64,000 nt of DNA from Anaerocaecibacter muris (GTDB taxonomy: Bacteria > Bacillota > Clostridia > Christensenellales > Pumilibacteraceae). A program made the position numbers and the translations under genes. The notes beneath the pieces were generated by a model. The model had not been told where the DNA came from. It ran no database searches and saw nothing but the letters and a program-made list of their open reading frames with translations. The stretch is taken from contig NZ_CALPCE010000004.1 of assembly GCF_943192945.1 (NCBI RefSeq), positions 62,001 through 126,000 on the forward strand. The letters are read 5' to 3'. The first letter of the stretch is position 1. Each line of letters begins with the position of its first letter. This document shows, in pieces, positions 17,231 to 25,416 of the stretch.

Positions 17231-17980
17231 TTATTTAATGTCGGTTATATTAGACAACGCTCTATCTTCTTTTTTCTTTCTTCCGCGTGTTGTCAATTTA
17301 TTTAAAGCTCTAATTTCTGACAATGCGTTTTCTATTCTGGAATAAAACGCATTTTTGCTATATTTATAAAATATTGTTCTATAAATATATAAAACTAATA
17401 AATATACAATAAAAATTAAAATCAAAATAATAATAACTATAATTTTGGAAAAATTCATTTGAATGTTTTCGTAATTAAGAAAAAAACTAATTATACTGAC
17501 ACCCGATGTAAATAAAGCTAAAAAATTTACAGATATATGGGCAGAATTGTTTAATTTAAATCTATAATGCTCAATTGCTTCTTCCAATCCATCTTTAGTA
17601 GTTATACCGAATTGTTTTAATATTTCTAACATATTCGGCTTACAAGTTTTTAATTTTTTTGCTATTAGATCAACTTTTTTTAAGTTAAATATTTCCGAAC
17701 GTTTCACCGTACTTTCAGGGTCTTCATTGTTCAAATTATGTAAACGAGAAATTTGATAGACCAATTTAAACTTTATAATATGCATTATAAATGCAAATAA
17801 AAGAATTTCAAACACAAGGACTATCCACCCTATATACTTATATAATACAACAAGCCAAACATTCATAGGTAGCACAATACAAAGCGCAATATATACAACA
17901 CTATTTAAAAAACTCTCACGCATATAATAATCTTTTGTTTTAATTTCCGTTTCAATTTTTTCGTAAACAGATGCGTCCAT
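17231..17980 (-). CDS. membrane protein of unknown function, AT-rich
   Basis: 249 residues. Two pairs of hydrophobic segments (about 25-47 and 50-70; 150-170 and 180-205) flank a cytoplasmic charged helical middle. The C-terminal tail is basic with RGRKKK. Codon use is markedly AT-rich compared with genes before 13 kb, suggesting later acquisition. ATG 17980 has AAAAGAGG upstream. No family recognised. Confidence 0.65.
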   Translation of the reverse strand: MDASVYEKIETEIKTKDYYMRESFLNSVVYIALCIVLPMNVWLVVLYKYIGWIVLVFEILLFAFIMHIIKFKLVYQISRLHNLNNEDPESTVKRSEIFNLKKVDLIAKKLKTCKPNMLEILKQFGITTKDGLEEAIEHYRFKLNNSAHISVNFLALFTSGVSIISFFLNYENIQMNFSKIIVIIILILIFIVYLLVLYIYRTIFYKYSKNAFYSRIENALSEIRALNKLTTRGRKKKEDRALSNITDIK

Positions 17981-18097
17981 AATACCTCTTTTGCTTATAA
18001 TATAAAAATATAAAGTTCAACTTGTCACTACTAATAAGATTTATGTCATTTCCAACGGCACAAACGGGTTTTACAATTTGAATCCCGAATATAAAAA

Positions 18098-18139
18098 TGA
18101 ACAGTACCATTATTTTATAATAAAAAGTCGTACTGTTCA
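18098..18139 (-). terminator. inverted repeat downstream of tRNA-Ser, probable terminator
   Basis: TGAACAGTAC (18098-18107) pairs with GTACTGTTCA (18130-18139), with a 22-base AT-rich loop. On the minus strand it is followed by TTTTTAT. Confidence 0.6.
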
Positions 18140-18144
18140 CAGAT

Positions 18145-18235
18145 TGGCGGAGAAGGCGGGATTTGAACCCGCGCTCCGTGTTACCGAACTACTCCCTTAG
18201 CAGGGGAGCCCCTTGAGCCACTTGGGTACTTCTCC
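18145..18235 (-). tRNA. tRNA-Ser (GCU)
   Basis: 91-nt class II tRNA. Acceptor GGAGAAG pairs with CTTCTCC, followed by discriminator G and an encoded CCA (TGG at 18145-18147 on the plus strand). The T loop sequence GGTTCAAATCC, a long variable arm and the anticodon loop CTGCTAA are clear; the anticodon GCU is at 18199-18201, reading AGC/AGU serine codons. Confidence 0.96.
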
Positions 18236-18247
18236 ATTCGTTTTTAC

Positions 18248-18276
18248 ATTATAAATTAAACATCGGCGTTTGTCAA
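18248..18276 (-). promoter_or_regulatory. consensus tRNA promoter
   Basis: Minus strand TTGACA (18276-18271), 17 bases, TATAAT (18253-18248); transcription would begin about six bases before the mature tRNA end. Confidence 0.85.
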
Positions 18277-18291
18277 GCATTTTGCCGACGT

Positions 18292-18320
18292 TTGACAATC
18301 CTTTGGTTATATGCTATTTT
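18292..18320 (+). promoter_or_regulatory. candidate promoter
   Basis: TTGACA (18292-18297), 17 bases, TATTTT (18315-18320), pointing to the gene starting at 18420. Confidence 0.5.
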
Positions 18321-18419
18321 ATTTAAGTAACCTATCCTGCGGCACATTTGCGGATTTATTCCGCATATTCCGCGCCGCACGCGCTTTCGCCTTTTCTCTT
18401 TTTTCGGAGTATTTTTCGT

Positions 18420-19286
18420 ATGGATAACAACCGACCCGTTCGCGACGACGGCGACAGTTCTGCTTCGTCGTCGCAAAAAACTCATTTTAAAGACAAACGC
18501 TCGTGCGCGTTTGGTATAATATTTGCTGTCGTTTACATCGGATTGCTATTCGGCAGTATGTTTCTGTTTGGTTTCGGCTTTTACGTTGCGGGCGGAATTG
18601 CGTTCGGCTGTTCTTGCCTTATGATAATATTATCACTCGTCATTTCCAAACTGATAGATTTTTCTCGTAAACGCAAAGAGCAAAAGGAACTTGAATCATA
18701 CCGCAGTTTTATCGCCTCAATCCCCGACGACAATGAATTACGCGAGGTAAGCAAAATTATTTCCTGCACGCCCATCACCTCGCCCGATGCGTCTTCGCCT
18801 CCGCCCGAAATAAAAGTCTATCGACTGATTTTGGAAAATGACGGTAATCGTTACGAAAAAATCGTTGGCAAACAGTATCCGCCCGACGATTTCATTCCGA
18901 CGCGCATAAATATCGAAACGGGCTTTGTCAAACTGCTCGACAAACACTCTTTAAGCTCGCCCGCCTCCTATCAGTCGCGTCTCGACAGCATTGCTTACGC
19001 CATAGAACACCCGCCCGCTCGTGCCGTTCCCCGCGCCGACGGCGGTCGTTACTCCCCCGTTAAACCCGACGCGCCTGCGCTTTCCCACATAACGGACGAC
19101 GATTCGCCCTCGACATTAAGTTCTATGCCGTTGTCTTCCGAATCAAATCAATCTCAATCTAACGCGACGTCGAAACCTATTTCCGAAAACCCTACGCCCG
19201 ACACACCGTTACGCACGCAAGACGACGCGCGGCGCACGCCGCGTCCAAACGTCGGCTACAAGGGCATAAAACGCAAAAAACCGTAG
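18420..19286 (+). CDS. membrane protein with disordered cytoplasmic tail
   Basis: 288 residues from ATG 18420 with GGAG upstream. Two hydrophobic segments (about 30-50 and 55-78), a basic stretch (K-R-K-E-Q-K-E), then a moderately folded region to about 195 and a Ser/Pro/Asp-rich low-complexity tail ending in basic KGIKRKKP. It converges with the 20071 minus-strand gene. Family not recognised; integral membrane location is the only supported statement. Confidence 0.65.
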   Translation: MDNNRPVRDDGDSSASSSQKTHFKDKRSCAFGIIFAVVYIGLLFGSMFLFGFGFYVAGGIAFGCSCLMIILSLVISKLIDFSRKRKEQKELESYRSFIASIPDDNELREVSKIISCTPITSPDASSPPPEIKVYRLILENDGNRYEKIVGKQYPPDDFIPTRINIETGFVKLLDKHSLSSPASYQSRLDSIAYAIEHPPARAVPRADGGRYSPVKPDAPALSHITDDDSPSTLSSMPLSSESNQSQSNATSKPISENPTPDTPLRTQDDARRTPRPNVGYKGIKRKKP

Positions 19287-19297
19287 ACCGCTCGCGC

Positions 19298-20071
19298 TTA
19301 TAGAATAGGCTCGGCGTACTCGAAAACTTCGGTATATTGCGCCGTGCAATGCGTTCCGCCGAAGTTATCCACTCGAAATTTTTCAGTTGCGGTAATTTTG
19401 ACGGCGCGCTCGCCGTCAGCGGTCAGCGTAAACTCGACCGATTCGTAATCGGGACAAGACTTTGATCCGAGCATGGTTTTTATTTCGTTGCGCGAATACT
19501 GCGTGGCGCGGCGCACGTCCAGCACATAACGGTAAACATTTTCGCCCACGCACTCGGCGACAATAATCGAATCGTCCAAATTATACTTGACCAAACCCGT
19601 CGCGGGCATGCCGTAAGCGGCGACATACCCGTCGCGGTCGAGCGAATCGGGCGCGCCGTACACAAACGTTTTGTTCTTGTACTTGCCGCGCGCCGCCGTA
19701 TATTTGCCGTCCGCGCACGCGCGTTTAATCCCCGCTTTGACAAAAGCGGAAACGCTTTCCGTAACGTCGGCAAACTCCTCGCCGCACACTCTGCGAGTGC
19801 CGTGGACGTTTTGAGTATACGGCACTCCGAACACCTTGGCTTTGATTTTTCCGTTCATGACAGTTTGAAAATCGTGAACGGCGGCATATGCTCGACAGCT
19901 TTCGAGGACGCGCAACGCTTCGCCGTCCACTCCCCCCGCCGAAGTCGCCGCGGTTTTGGGCGTTTTTCTCACTGCGGGCAAAAACGACAGTCCCGCGAGC
20001 AACACTACAAGCGCAAGCAACGCCAACGACAGCAACGCTTTTTTAAACTTACTTCTAACCGCTGTACTCAT
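19298..20071 (-). CDS. membrane-anchored extracytoplasmic protein
   Basis: 257 residues from ATG 20071. One N-terminal membrane segment (about 12-32: A-L-L-S-L-A-L-L-A-L-V-V-L-L-A-G), then an exported domain with several Cys residues (for example R-V-C-G-E, R-A-C-A-D, A-E-C-V-G) and a beta-rich C-terminal half. An alternative upstream in-frame start at 20137 would add a positively charged extension. It lies downstream of the collagen-like gene but is separated from it by a terminator. No family assigned. Confidence 0.65.
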   Translation of the reverse strand: MSTAVRSKFKKALLSLALLALVVLLAGLSFLPAVRKTPKTAATSAGGVDGEALRVLESCRAYAAVHDFQTVMNGKIKAKVFGVPYTQNVHGTRRVCGEEFADVTESVSAFVKAGIKRACADGKYTAARGKYKNKTFVYGAPDSLDRDGYVAAYGMPATGLVKYNLDDSIIVAECVGENVYRYVLDVRRATQYSRNEIKTMLGSKSCPDYESVEFTLTADGERAVKITATEKFRVDNFGGTHCTAQYTEVFEYAEPIL

Positions 20072-20123
20072 ATAACGTATTATGCCCGTTTGCCGAAATT
20101 TAATTTCTTTGCGGACGATAAAA

Positions 20124-20150
20124 CCGCGCGCGAACAAAAATCGCGCGCGG
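20124..20150 (-). terminator. intrinsic terminator after collagen-like gene
   Basis: Stem of 10 bp CCGCGCGCGA / TCGCGCGCGG with a 7-base loop; on the minus strand it runs into TTTTAT. Confidence 0.75.
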
Positions 20151-20219
20151 CTTGAATATAACGTTATAACGTTGCCGAAGTTTACCGAATTCTTTAATTA
20201 ACCTGTTGCCGAAAAAACG

Positions 20220-21689
20220 TTACACACCGATTTGCTTTACGGTCAAGGTCGTGTTTACGCCGCCGCCGAGCGTTACGCCGACAGCGAGCAAAGCGGAGAG
20301 CGCCATATCTATTACGTCGCCCGCATTGAGCGCTATTATTATACTTCCGTTATAGAGCGACCCCACGCCTACCGACAACACGCGCGAAATTGTCGCTTGC
20401 GGAATAGCCGTGCCGTTTATACGCACCGACATGGTAACGGTGGTTCCGAGCGCCGCCGACACGTTGGTATAGTAGTTGATTTCGTACACGCCCGCACTTT
20501 CGACAGTTATGCTGTTCGCGGGCGCGGCGGTAGTGTTTTTAAGCGGCATTGCCGTCGGAATAGGCAACTGCGTCGTGCCGCCGACAGTCAAGTTTAAAGT
20601 TTGCGGGGTCGTGTTATACAAACCGCCGTAAGCGTTTAAATCGGCAACGCCCGTTGCACCTGTTGCGCCTGTGGGTCCCGTCGCGCCGACTGCACCGTCT
20701 ACACCTGCCGCACCTGTTGCACCTGTTGCGCCCGTCGCACCCGTTGCACCCGTCGGTCCGGTTATACCTTGTATGCCTTGCGGTCCTTGAATACCCTGCG
20801 CACCCGTTGCGCCTGTTGCGCCGACTGCACCGTCTACACCTGCCGCACCTGTTGCGCCCGTCGCACCTGTTGCACCCGTCGGTCCGGTTATACCCTGTAT
20901 GCCTTGCGGTCCTTGAATACCCTGCGCACCCGTTGCGCCCGTCGCGCCCTGTATGCCTTGCGGTCCTGTGGCACCTGTTGCGCCTGTTGCGCCGACTGCA
21001 CCGTCTACACCTGCCGCACCTGTTGCGCCCGTCGCACCTGTCGGTCCGGTTATACCCTGTATGCCTTGCGGCCCTTGAATACCCTGTGCACCCGTTGCGC
21101 CTGTTGCGCCTGTTGCACCTGTCGCACCGACTGCTCCGTCAACGCCGTTTGCGCCCGTCGCACCGGTAACGCCCTGTATACCTTGCGGTCCTTGAATACC
21201 CTGTGCGCCCGTTGCGCCGGTAGCTCCCGTTGCACCCGTTACGCCTTGCAACCCTTGCGGACCCTGTATACCTTGCGCGCCCGTCGCGCCTGTTGCGCCC
21301 GTGGGTCCGACTGCGCCGTCGGCTCCGTTTGCGCCCGTTGCGCCCGTCGCGCCGGTAACGCCCTGTATGCCTTGCACGCCTTGAATACCCTGCGGACCTG
21401 TCGCGCCCGTCGCGCCGCGCTCACCCGCAACGCCCTGAATACCCTGCACGCCTTGCGGACCCGTCGCGCCTGTTGCGCCGCGTTCGCCGTTCATGCCGGG
21501 ATAGCCGCGCGGACCGATGGGACCGGGCGCGCCCGTCGGGCCGGTAGGACCTACGCAACACGGGGTCGGACGGGGCGGAAGCGGACAGCTCGGCTTATCG
21601 CAACAGCATTTGCACTCGCAATCGGGTTCACGGTCGCAATCGCAGTCGCAATCGTCGCCGCACGGTCGGTTGAAGAAATTGAAAAACAT
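20220..21689 (-). CDS. collagen-like spore surface (BclA-type) protein
   Basis: 489 residues. The N terminus (1-45) is Cys/Asp rich with CDCDCD and CKCCCD clusters. From about residue 46 to 345 come nearly uninterrupted Gly-x-y triplets, dominated by GATGATGATG and GPQGIQG blocks. The last 130 residues form a non-repetitive beta-rich C-terminal domain with [10 protein letters not shown], like the trimerising TNF-like head of Bacillus BclA. Such proteins build the hair-like nap of the exosporium or spore coat, and Thr residues in GAT triplets are glycosylation sites. AAAGGAGG precedes ATG 21689. The internal DNA repeats make copy-number variation likely. Confidence 0.9.
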   Translation of the reverse strand: MFFNFFNRPCGDDCDCDCDREPDCECKCCCDKPSCPLPPRPTPCCVGPTGPTGAPGPIGPRGYPGMNGERGATGATGPQGVQGIQGVAGERGATGATGPQGIQGVQGIQGVTGATGATGANGADGAVGPTGATGATGAQGIQGPQGLQGVTGATGATGATGAQGIQGPQGIQGVTGATGANGVDGAVGATGATGATGATGAQGIQGPQGIQGITGPTGATGATGAAGVDGAVGATGATGATGPQGIQGATGATGAQGIQGPQGIQGITGPTGATGATGATGAAGVDGAVGATGATGAQGIQGPQGIQGITGPTGATGATGATGATGAAGVDGAVGATGPTGATGATGVADLNAYGGLYNTTPQTLNLTVGGTTQLPIPTAMPLKNTTAAPANSITVESAGVYEINYYTNVSAALGTTVTMSVRINGTAIPQATISRVLSVGVGSLYNGSIIIALNAGDVIDMALSALLAVGVTLGGGVNTTLTVKQIGV

Positions 21690-21758
21690 AGATGACCTCC
21701 TTTTGTTAAATGACTTTTTCTATCGGTATACGAAATCGCCGAGCGAAGCGTTACAATA

Positions 21759-22835
21759 TTACGAAAAGCCCAGCTTGGAAAAGTAGCGTTCGTTGGCAAC
21801 GACGCTCGGATGTTCGGGTGAAAGTTTGCGCGCGCGGCAGTGATAGCGGTATGCTTTTTTGCGGTCGCCCAGCCTGTCGTAACAAACGGACAGCCATACA
21901 AGCGGGATAAATCCGTAACACGCGCCGTCCACGAACGCGCCCGACGAAATATCGGGTTTTGCTCGCGCCGCGCGCTCGTACCAGTACGCCGAGGCGCGGT
22001 AGTCTTTTAGCGTGAAAAACAGCGAACCTATTTCGCAACACGCTTCGCCCGTCGGCAAGCCGAACGCAAACCCCGAGAACGCCGCGTCGAGCGCGCCGCG
22101 CAAGTCGCCCGATTTTTGCCGACAGCGCGACAGCATAAGACACGCGTCCGCCTTGTTGACGGCGAAACCGTCGGGCAAGGCAATAAACTCCGAAAACCGT
22201 TCCGCCGCGTCCGAAATAAATCCGTTGTAATACAGTTCGCGCGCAAAATAGTAAAGTTCGCGCGCTTCCAGTTTGACGCCCTCGTCTATCATCTTACGGT
22301 AAATATCTAGGTTACGCGTGCCCGAGCTTCGCCCCTCGGGTTTTGCGTGCATAATTCTGTACGGCAACCGCACGACGTTGCCCCGCACCGCGACCGCCTC
22401 GTGCACCCGCCCCTGCCAACGCATGCTCGGCGTATTTTTTATAATGCGCTCGCGGAAATACGAAAAAGTCGGCTTGCCGTTGCCGTCCGTGCCCAGCACG
22501 TAAGGAAGCATAACCGCGTCTACGCTTCCGTCCGCGCCGCGCATGAACTTGGCGACGGCTTTGGCGGTTTCGGTCGGAACGACGTCGTCCGCGTCCAACC
22601 ACATCCAATAGTCGGACTTGATTTTGGACAGAGCGAAATTGCGCGCGGCGGCAAAATCGTCGCGCCACTCGAACGAATAGACCTTGTCTGTGTACTTCAA
22701 CGCAATATCCGCCGTGCCGTCGGTCGAACCCGTATCGACAACGACAATTTCGTCGGCGAACTTTTGCGCAACGTCGAGCACGCGAGCAAGCACTTCGCTT
22801 TCGTTTTTGACAATCATGCAAAGACCGAGCGTCAT
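21759..22835 (-). CDS. family 2 glycosyltransferase with TPR-like C-terminal part
   Basis: 358 residues. The N-terminal GT-A domain shows M-I-V-K-N-E (about 7-12), V-V-D-T-G-S-T-D-G-T (about 32-41) and the metal-binding W-L-D-A-D-D-V (about 78-84). The C-terminal half is helical with TPR-like A-x-x-Y-R-Y-H and A-Y-W-Y-E-R-A-A units. The gene lies 69 bases upstream of the collagen-like gene on the same strand, so it most likely glycosylates that protein. GGAGAGTG precedes ATG 22835. Confidence 0.88.
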   Translation of the reverse strand: MTLGLCMIVKNESEVLARVLDVAQKFADEIVVVDTGSTDGTADIALKYTDKVYSFEWRDDFAAARNFALSKIKSDYWMWLDADDVVPTETAKAVAKFMRGADGSVDAVMLPYVLGTDGNGKPTFSYFRERIIKNTPSMRWQGRVHEAVAVRGNVVRLPYRIMHAKPEGRSSGTRNLDIYRKMIDEGVKLEARELYYFARELYYNGFISDAAERFSEFIALPDGFAVNKADACLMLSRCRQKSGDLRGALDAAFSGFAFGLPTGEACCEIGSLFFTLKDYRASAYWYERAARAKPDISSGAFVDGACYGFIPLVWLSVCYDRLGDRKKAYRYHCRARKLSPEHPSVVANERYFSKLGFS

Positions 22836-23030
22836 TTCACTCTCCGAAAATCCGCCTGCGCAAAAATCTGTCGAAAAGTCGATAAACGGTTGCGCGGCGG
22901 TTCTTATACTTCATGATATGACCGCCGCCGCCGTAAAGTTCCACTTTATAAAATACAATATATTTATTATATATAAGTTAATGCGCCGACACGTCGCCGC
23001 TTTCCGAAGCGCGAGTTTAACGCGTCGCGC

Positions 23031-23061
23031 TATTCTAACCGCGCGCCGTCGGGCATACAAT
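23031..23061 (+). promoter_or_regulatory. possible sigma E-type promoter of yabP
   Basis: CATACAAT at 23054-23061 matches the sigma E -10 pattern, with a weak TATTCTAA at 23031-23038 as -35, 15 bases away. Bacillus yabP is sigma E dependent; here it is inference from short motifs. The sequence 22836-23030 shows nothing else. Confidence 0.35.
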
Positions 23062-23067
23062 ATCGAT

Positions 23068-23355
23068 ATGAAAGAACTCAAAACTATTGCGCAAACCGCG
23101 CCCAAATTCACGTCGCACGGCATAAACATGTCCGACCGCAAAAAAGCGTCGCTGACGGGCGTCGTCCGTGTGGACAGCTCCAACGAAACCGAAATATCTC
23201 TGACCACGTGCATGGGCAGACTGATAATCACGGGCAGCGAACTTAAAATCGTCAAGTTCGACGACGCAGACGGCAATCTGTCGTTCTGCGGCAACATAGA
23301 CTGCATGAAGTACGCGCAAGCCAAAGTGCCGCTTTTAAAGAGAATTTTCAAATGA
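23068..23355 (+). CDS. yabP: sporulation protein YabP
   Basis: 95 residues, the usual YabP/YqfC size. The family pattern is visible: L-T-G-V-V-R-V-D-S-S-N-E-T-E-I-S-L-T-T, G-R-L-I-I-T-G-S-E-L-K-I and G-N-L-S-F-C-G-N-I. YabP-family proteins act in the mother cell at the forespore membrane during spore envelope assembly. ATG 23068 chosen because upstream in-frame starts lack sequence similarity and would overlap the divergent gene. The stop overlaps the start of yabQ (ATGA), indicating translational coupling, as in Bacillus. Confidence 0.88.
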   Translation: MKELKTIAQTAPKFTSHGINMSDRKKASLTGVVRVDSSNETEISLTTCMGRLIITGSELKIVKFDDADGNLSFCGNIDCMKYAQAKVPLLKRIFK

Positions 23356-23693
23356 GCGAAATGTACTCTTTTTTGTTCTGCCTCGGTCTGGGCATATTCG
23401 CGCGGTTGCTTTTTATCGGCACGAACGCGCTCGCCAAGCGAACGAATATTTTGCCCGTAACGTTCGTGCTCGACGCGTTGACCGTCATAACGGTGGGCGC
23501 GGGGTTCACGCTGTATGTAATATTTTCGGGCGCGGTTCTCGCGCCGTACATGTTTGCCGCGCTGTGTTCGGGCTATCTTTTTACCTACTGGCTGACCAAG
23601 TACAAGCCAAAGCCCGAAAAAACCAAGCCAGATAAACGCAAGCGCGCTCGCGCCAAACGCGCGACTGCCTCACGTCGGCAAACCAACGCGTAA
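23352..23693 (+). CDS. yabQ: spore cortex biosynthesis protein YabQ
   Basis: 113 residues with about three hydrophobic segments (5-25, 38-60, 62-82) and a very basic tail (K-R-K-R-A-R-A-K-R). YabQ proteins are small membrane proteins needed for cortex formation; their sequences are poorly conserved, and the assignment rests mainly on topology and the overlapping position after yabP. Confidence 0.75.
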   Translation: MSEMYSFLFCLGLGIFARLLFIGTNALAKRTNILPVTFVLDALTVITVGAGFTLYVIFSGAVLAPYMFAALCSGYLFTYWLTKYKPKPEKTKPDKRKRARAKRATASRRQTNA

Positions 23694-23725
23694 AACCTAT
23701 TTATCTTTAATATACCGACTTACGC

Positions 23726-23760
23726 CCCGCGCCGAACGCAGTATTCGGTCGCGGGTTTTA
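23726..23760 (+). terminator. intrinsic terminator after yabPQ
   Basis: CCCGCGCCGAA (23726-23736) pairs with TTCGGTCGCGGG (23744-23755) with one bulged T, followed by TTTTATT. Confidence 0.75.
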
Positions 23761-23877
23761 TTGTGCCTATTAACTTTTAAATAGATATGCGCCCGCCGCC
23801 CGATCGGCGATTTGCCTTAAAACAAGGGCGGTTGCGCGCCAAAATAGGGCTAATTCGGCTATTCGCCGCACAATCGC

Positions 23878-23906
23878 TTGACGGCGTTTTGGCGATTTGG
23901 TAAAAT
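23878..23906 (+). promoter_or_regulatory. promoter of the 24.0-32.4 kb operon
   Basis: TTGACG (23878-23883), 17 bases, TAAAAT (23901-23906), about 90 bases before the first start codon. The 23760-23877 interval has no gene. Confidence 0.6.
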
Positions 23907-24003
23907 ATCCGTATATATTCAAAGGCGCCGAACCTTTGCTCGACACGTCCGATTAACGCTCAAGCGCGGCCGCGGTCGGCAAAATTCGGAACACGGAACG
24001 TTC

Positions 24004-24594
24004 ATGAAAAGAATGATTTTGGTAACGTCGCCGCCTGCATGCGGAAAGACCTACATATCGAAGCAACTCGCGCAAAACTTGAAGCATGTCGTGTATCTTG
24101 ACAAAGACACGCTTATTCCGCTGTCCAAACAGATATTTCGCGTGGCAAAAAAGCCTTACGATCGCAGTTCCGACTTTTTCGAAGAACAGATACGCGATTA
24201 CGAATACGAGGTAATTCTCAACCTCGGGTTCGAGGCTCTGCTGTACGACGATACGGTGCTTATCAACGCGCCGTTCACGCGCGAGATCCGCGACGAAGCG
24301 TATATCAAAAAGCTGACAGACAAGCTGGCTAAATACAAAGCTCGGCTTACGGTAATTTGGGTAGTCACGTCGCCCGCGGTCTGCCGCGAGCGCATGCTTC
24401 GGCGCAACTCCGATCGCGACGTGTACAAAATAAAGCACTGGGACGAATATATAAAGACCGTGGACTTTTCTATCCCGTCGCACCTCGACAACCCCGACGT
24501 AAAAGACGACCTGCTGTTGTTTTACAATTCGTCGGAGGCGGAATACGTTAAATCCATGCACGACGTGCTTGCCGTGCTCGAACACGGCGAATAG
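24004..24594 (+). CDS. P-loop ATPase/kinase-like protein
   Basis: 196 residues. Walker A variant S-P-P-A-C-G-K-T-Y at residues 9-17, and an R-x-x-M-L-R-R-N lid-like motif near residue 140, in the order of the zeta-toxin/AAA_33 nucleoside-kinase group. Likely phosphorylates a small molecule in the cytosol; the substrate is unknown. First gene of a long plus-strand operon continuing with envelope genes, so a link with cell-surface metabolism is possible. ATG 24004; a second ATG is at 24013. Confidence 0.75.
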   Translation: MKRMILVTSPPACGKTYISKQLAQNLKHVVYLDKDTLIPLSKQIFRVAKKPYDRSSDFFEEQIRDYEYEVILNLGFEALLYDDTVLINAPFTREIRDEAYIKKLTDKLAKYKARLTVIWVVTSPAVCRERMLRRNSDRDVYKIKHWDEYIKTVDFSIPSHLDNPDVKDDLLLFYNSSEAEYVKSMHDVLAVLEHGE

Positions 24595-24623
24595 CGCATA
24601 CTATAACGGAACGGCACTAACTT

Positions 24624-25415
24624 ATGACAGAAGCAACTCCCGATACGAATATCCCTGCCGCAAGCAACGTCGCGGCGACGGGCGGCGAAACGGAACAACC
24701 CGTTTACGCCGATTTTCGTGTTGCAAACCGCGCCGTGCCGCCGTCCGAAAAGCGCAAGGCTTACGGCATGCTGGTCGCGGCGGGGGTCACGCTTGCCGTA
24801 CTGTTCCTGTCGCGGCTTATATGGTATTTGGAACCCGCGCTCGACAAAGTCTATTACGGCACGCTTTCCGAAATACTGTACTATATAATAATAGGCGTGC
24901 TGTTTACGGCGTATATCGTCGGGCTTAACATATGCGTCAAAAAAGCGTGCGACACGCGCATGTTCAAACCCAAAAAACCGCAAATGACAATCACGCGCGC
25001 GCTCGGCGTTATAGCCGTCGCCGCCGTTGCTGTGTTTATTGCAAGCGCGTCGTTCAAGTTTAAACTCAAACTTCAAATAGAAATGGGCACGGGCGTGACA
25101 ATGGCGACCGCGCTCACCAATATAGCCGTATATTTTTACTATGCGTTCCATTTGTGGCTGGGGCTTGCGGCGGCGGCGCTCGTACAGCGCGCAATGACGA
25201 TACTCGTGCCCGCAAAGTATTCTCTGCCTTGGGGCTCTATATTTTTGGTAGCCGTGTTCGGACTGTTGGAGTTTGTCTGCGAACTGGAACTGACCGACCA
25301 CCTCTATCCGTCGATGTATTATCTGTTCACGCTGGCTTACGCCGCGGTTTTCGAACTTACCGACCACAGTTTTCACCTGACCTACTGGACGTCGGTCGCT
25401 ATTTTGGTGCTGTAA
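24624..25415 (+). CDS. polytopic membrane protein
   Basis: 263 residues with a 45-residue polar N terminus and about six hydrophobic segments (about 49-68, 85-105, 128-145, 160-180, 195-215, 235-255). It precedes the LtaS-like gene by one base, so it could assist phosphoglycerol polymer synthesis or export. No named family recognised. Confidence 0.7.
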   Translation: MTEATPDTNIPAASNVAATGGETEQPVYADFRVANRAVPPSEKRKAYGMLVAAGVTLAVLFLSRLIWYLEPALDKVYYGTLSEILYYIIIGVLFTAYIVGLNICVKKACDTRMFKPKKPQMTITRALGVIAVAAVAVFIASASFKFKLKLQIEMGTGVTMATALTNIAVYFYYAFHLWLGLAAAALVQRAMTILVPAKYSLPWGSIFLVAVFGLLEFVCELELTDHLYPSMYYLFTLAYAAVFELTDHSFHLTYWTSVAILVL

Positions 25416-25416
25416 T

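Noticed and set aside
18145-18235. tRNA-Ser as attachment site of the prophage
   Set aside because: No duplicate of its 3' end was noticed near 37-51 kb, and serine integrases seldom use tRNA genes.
20640-21690. Regular short DNA repeats resembling a CRISPR array
   Set aside because: They are in-frame 9-base Gly-x-y codon repeats of the collagen-like gene, without unique spacers or cas genes.
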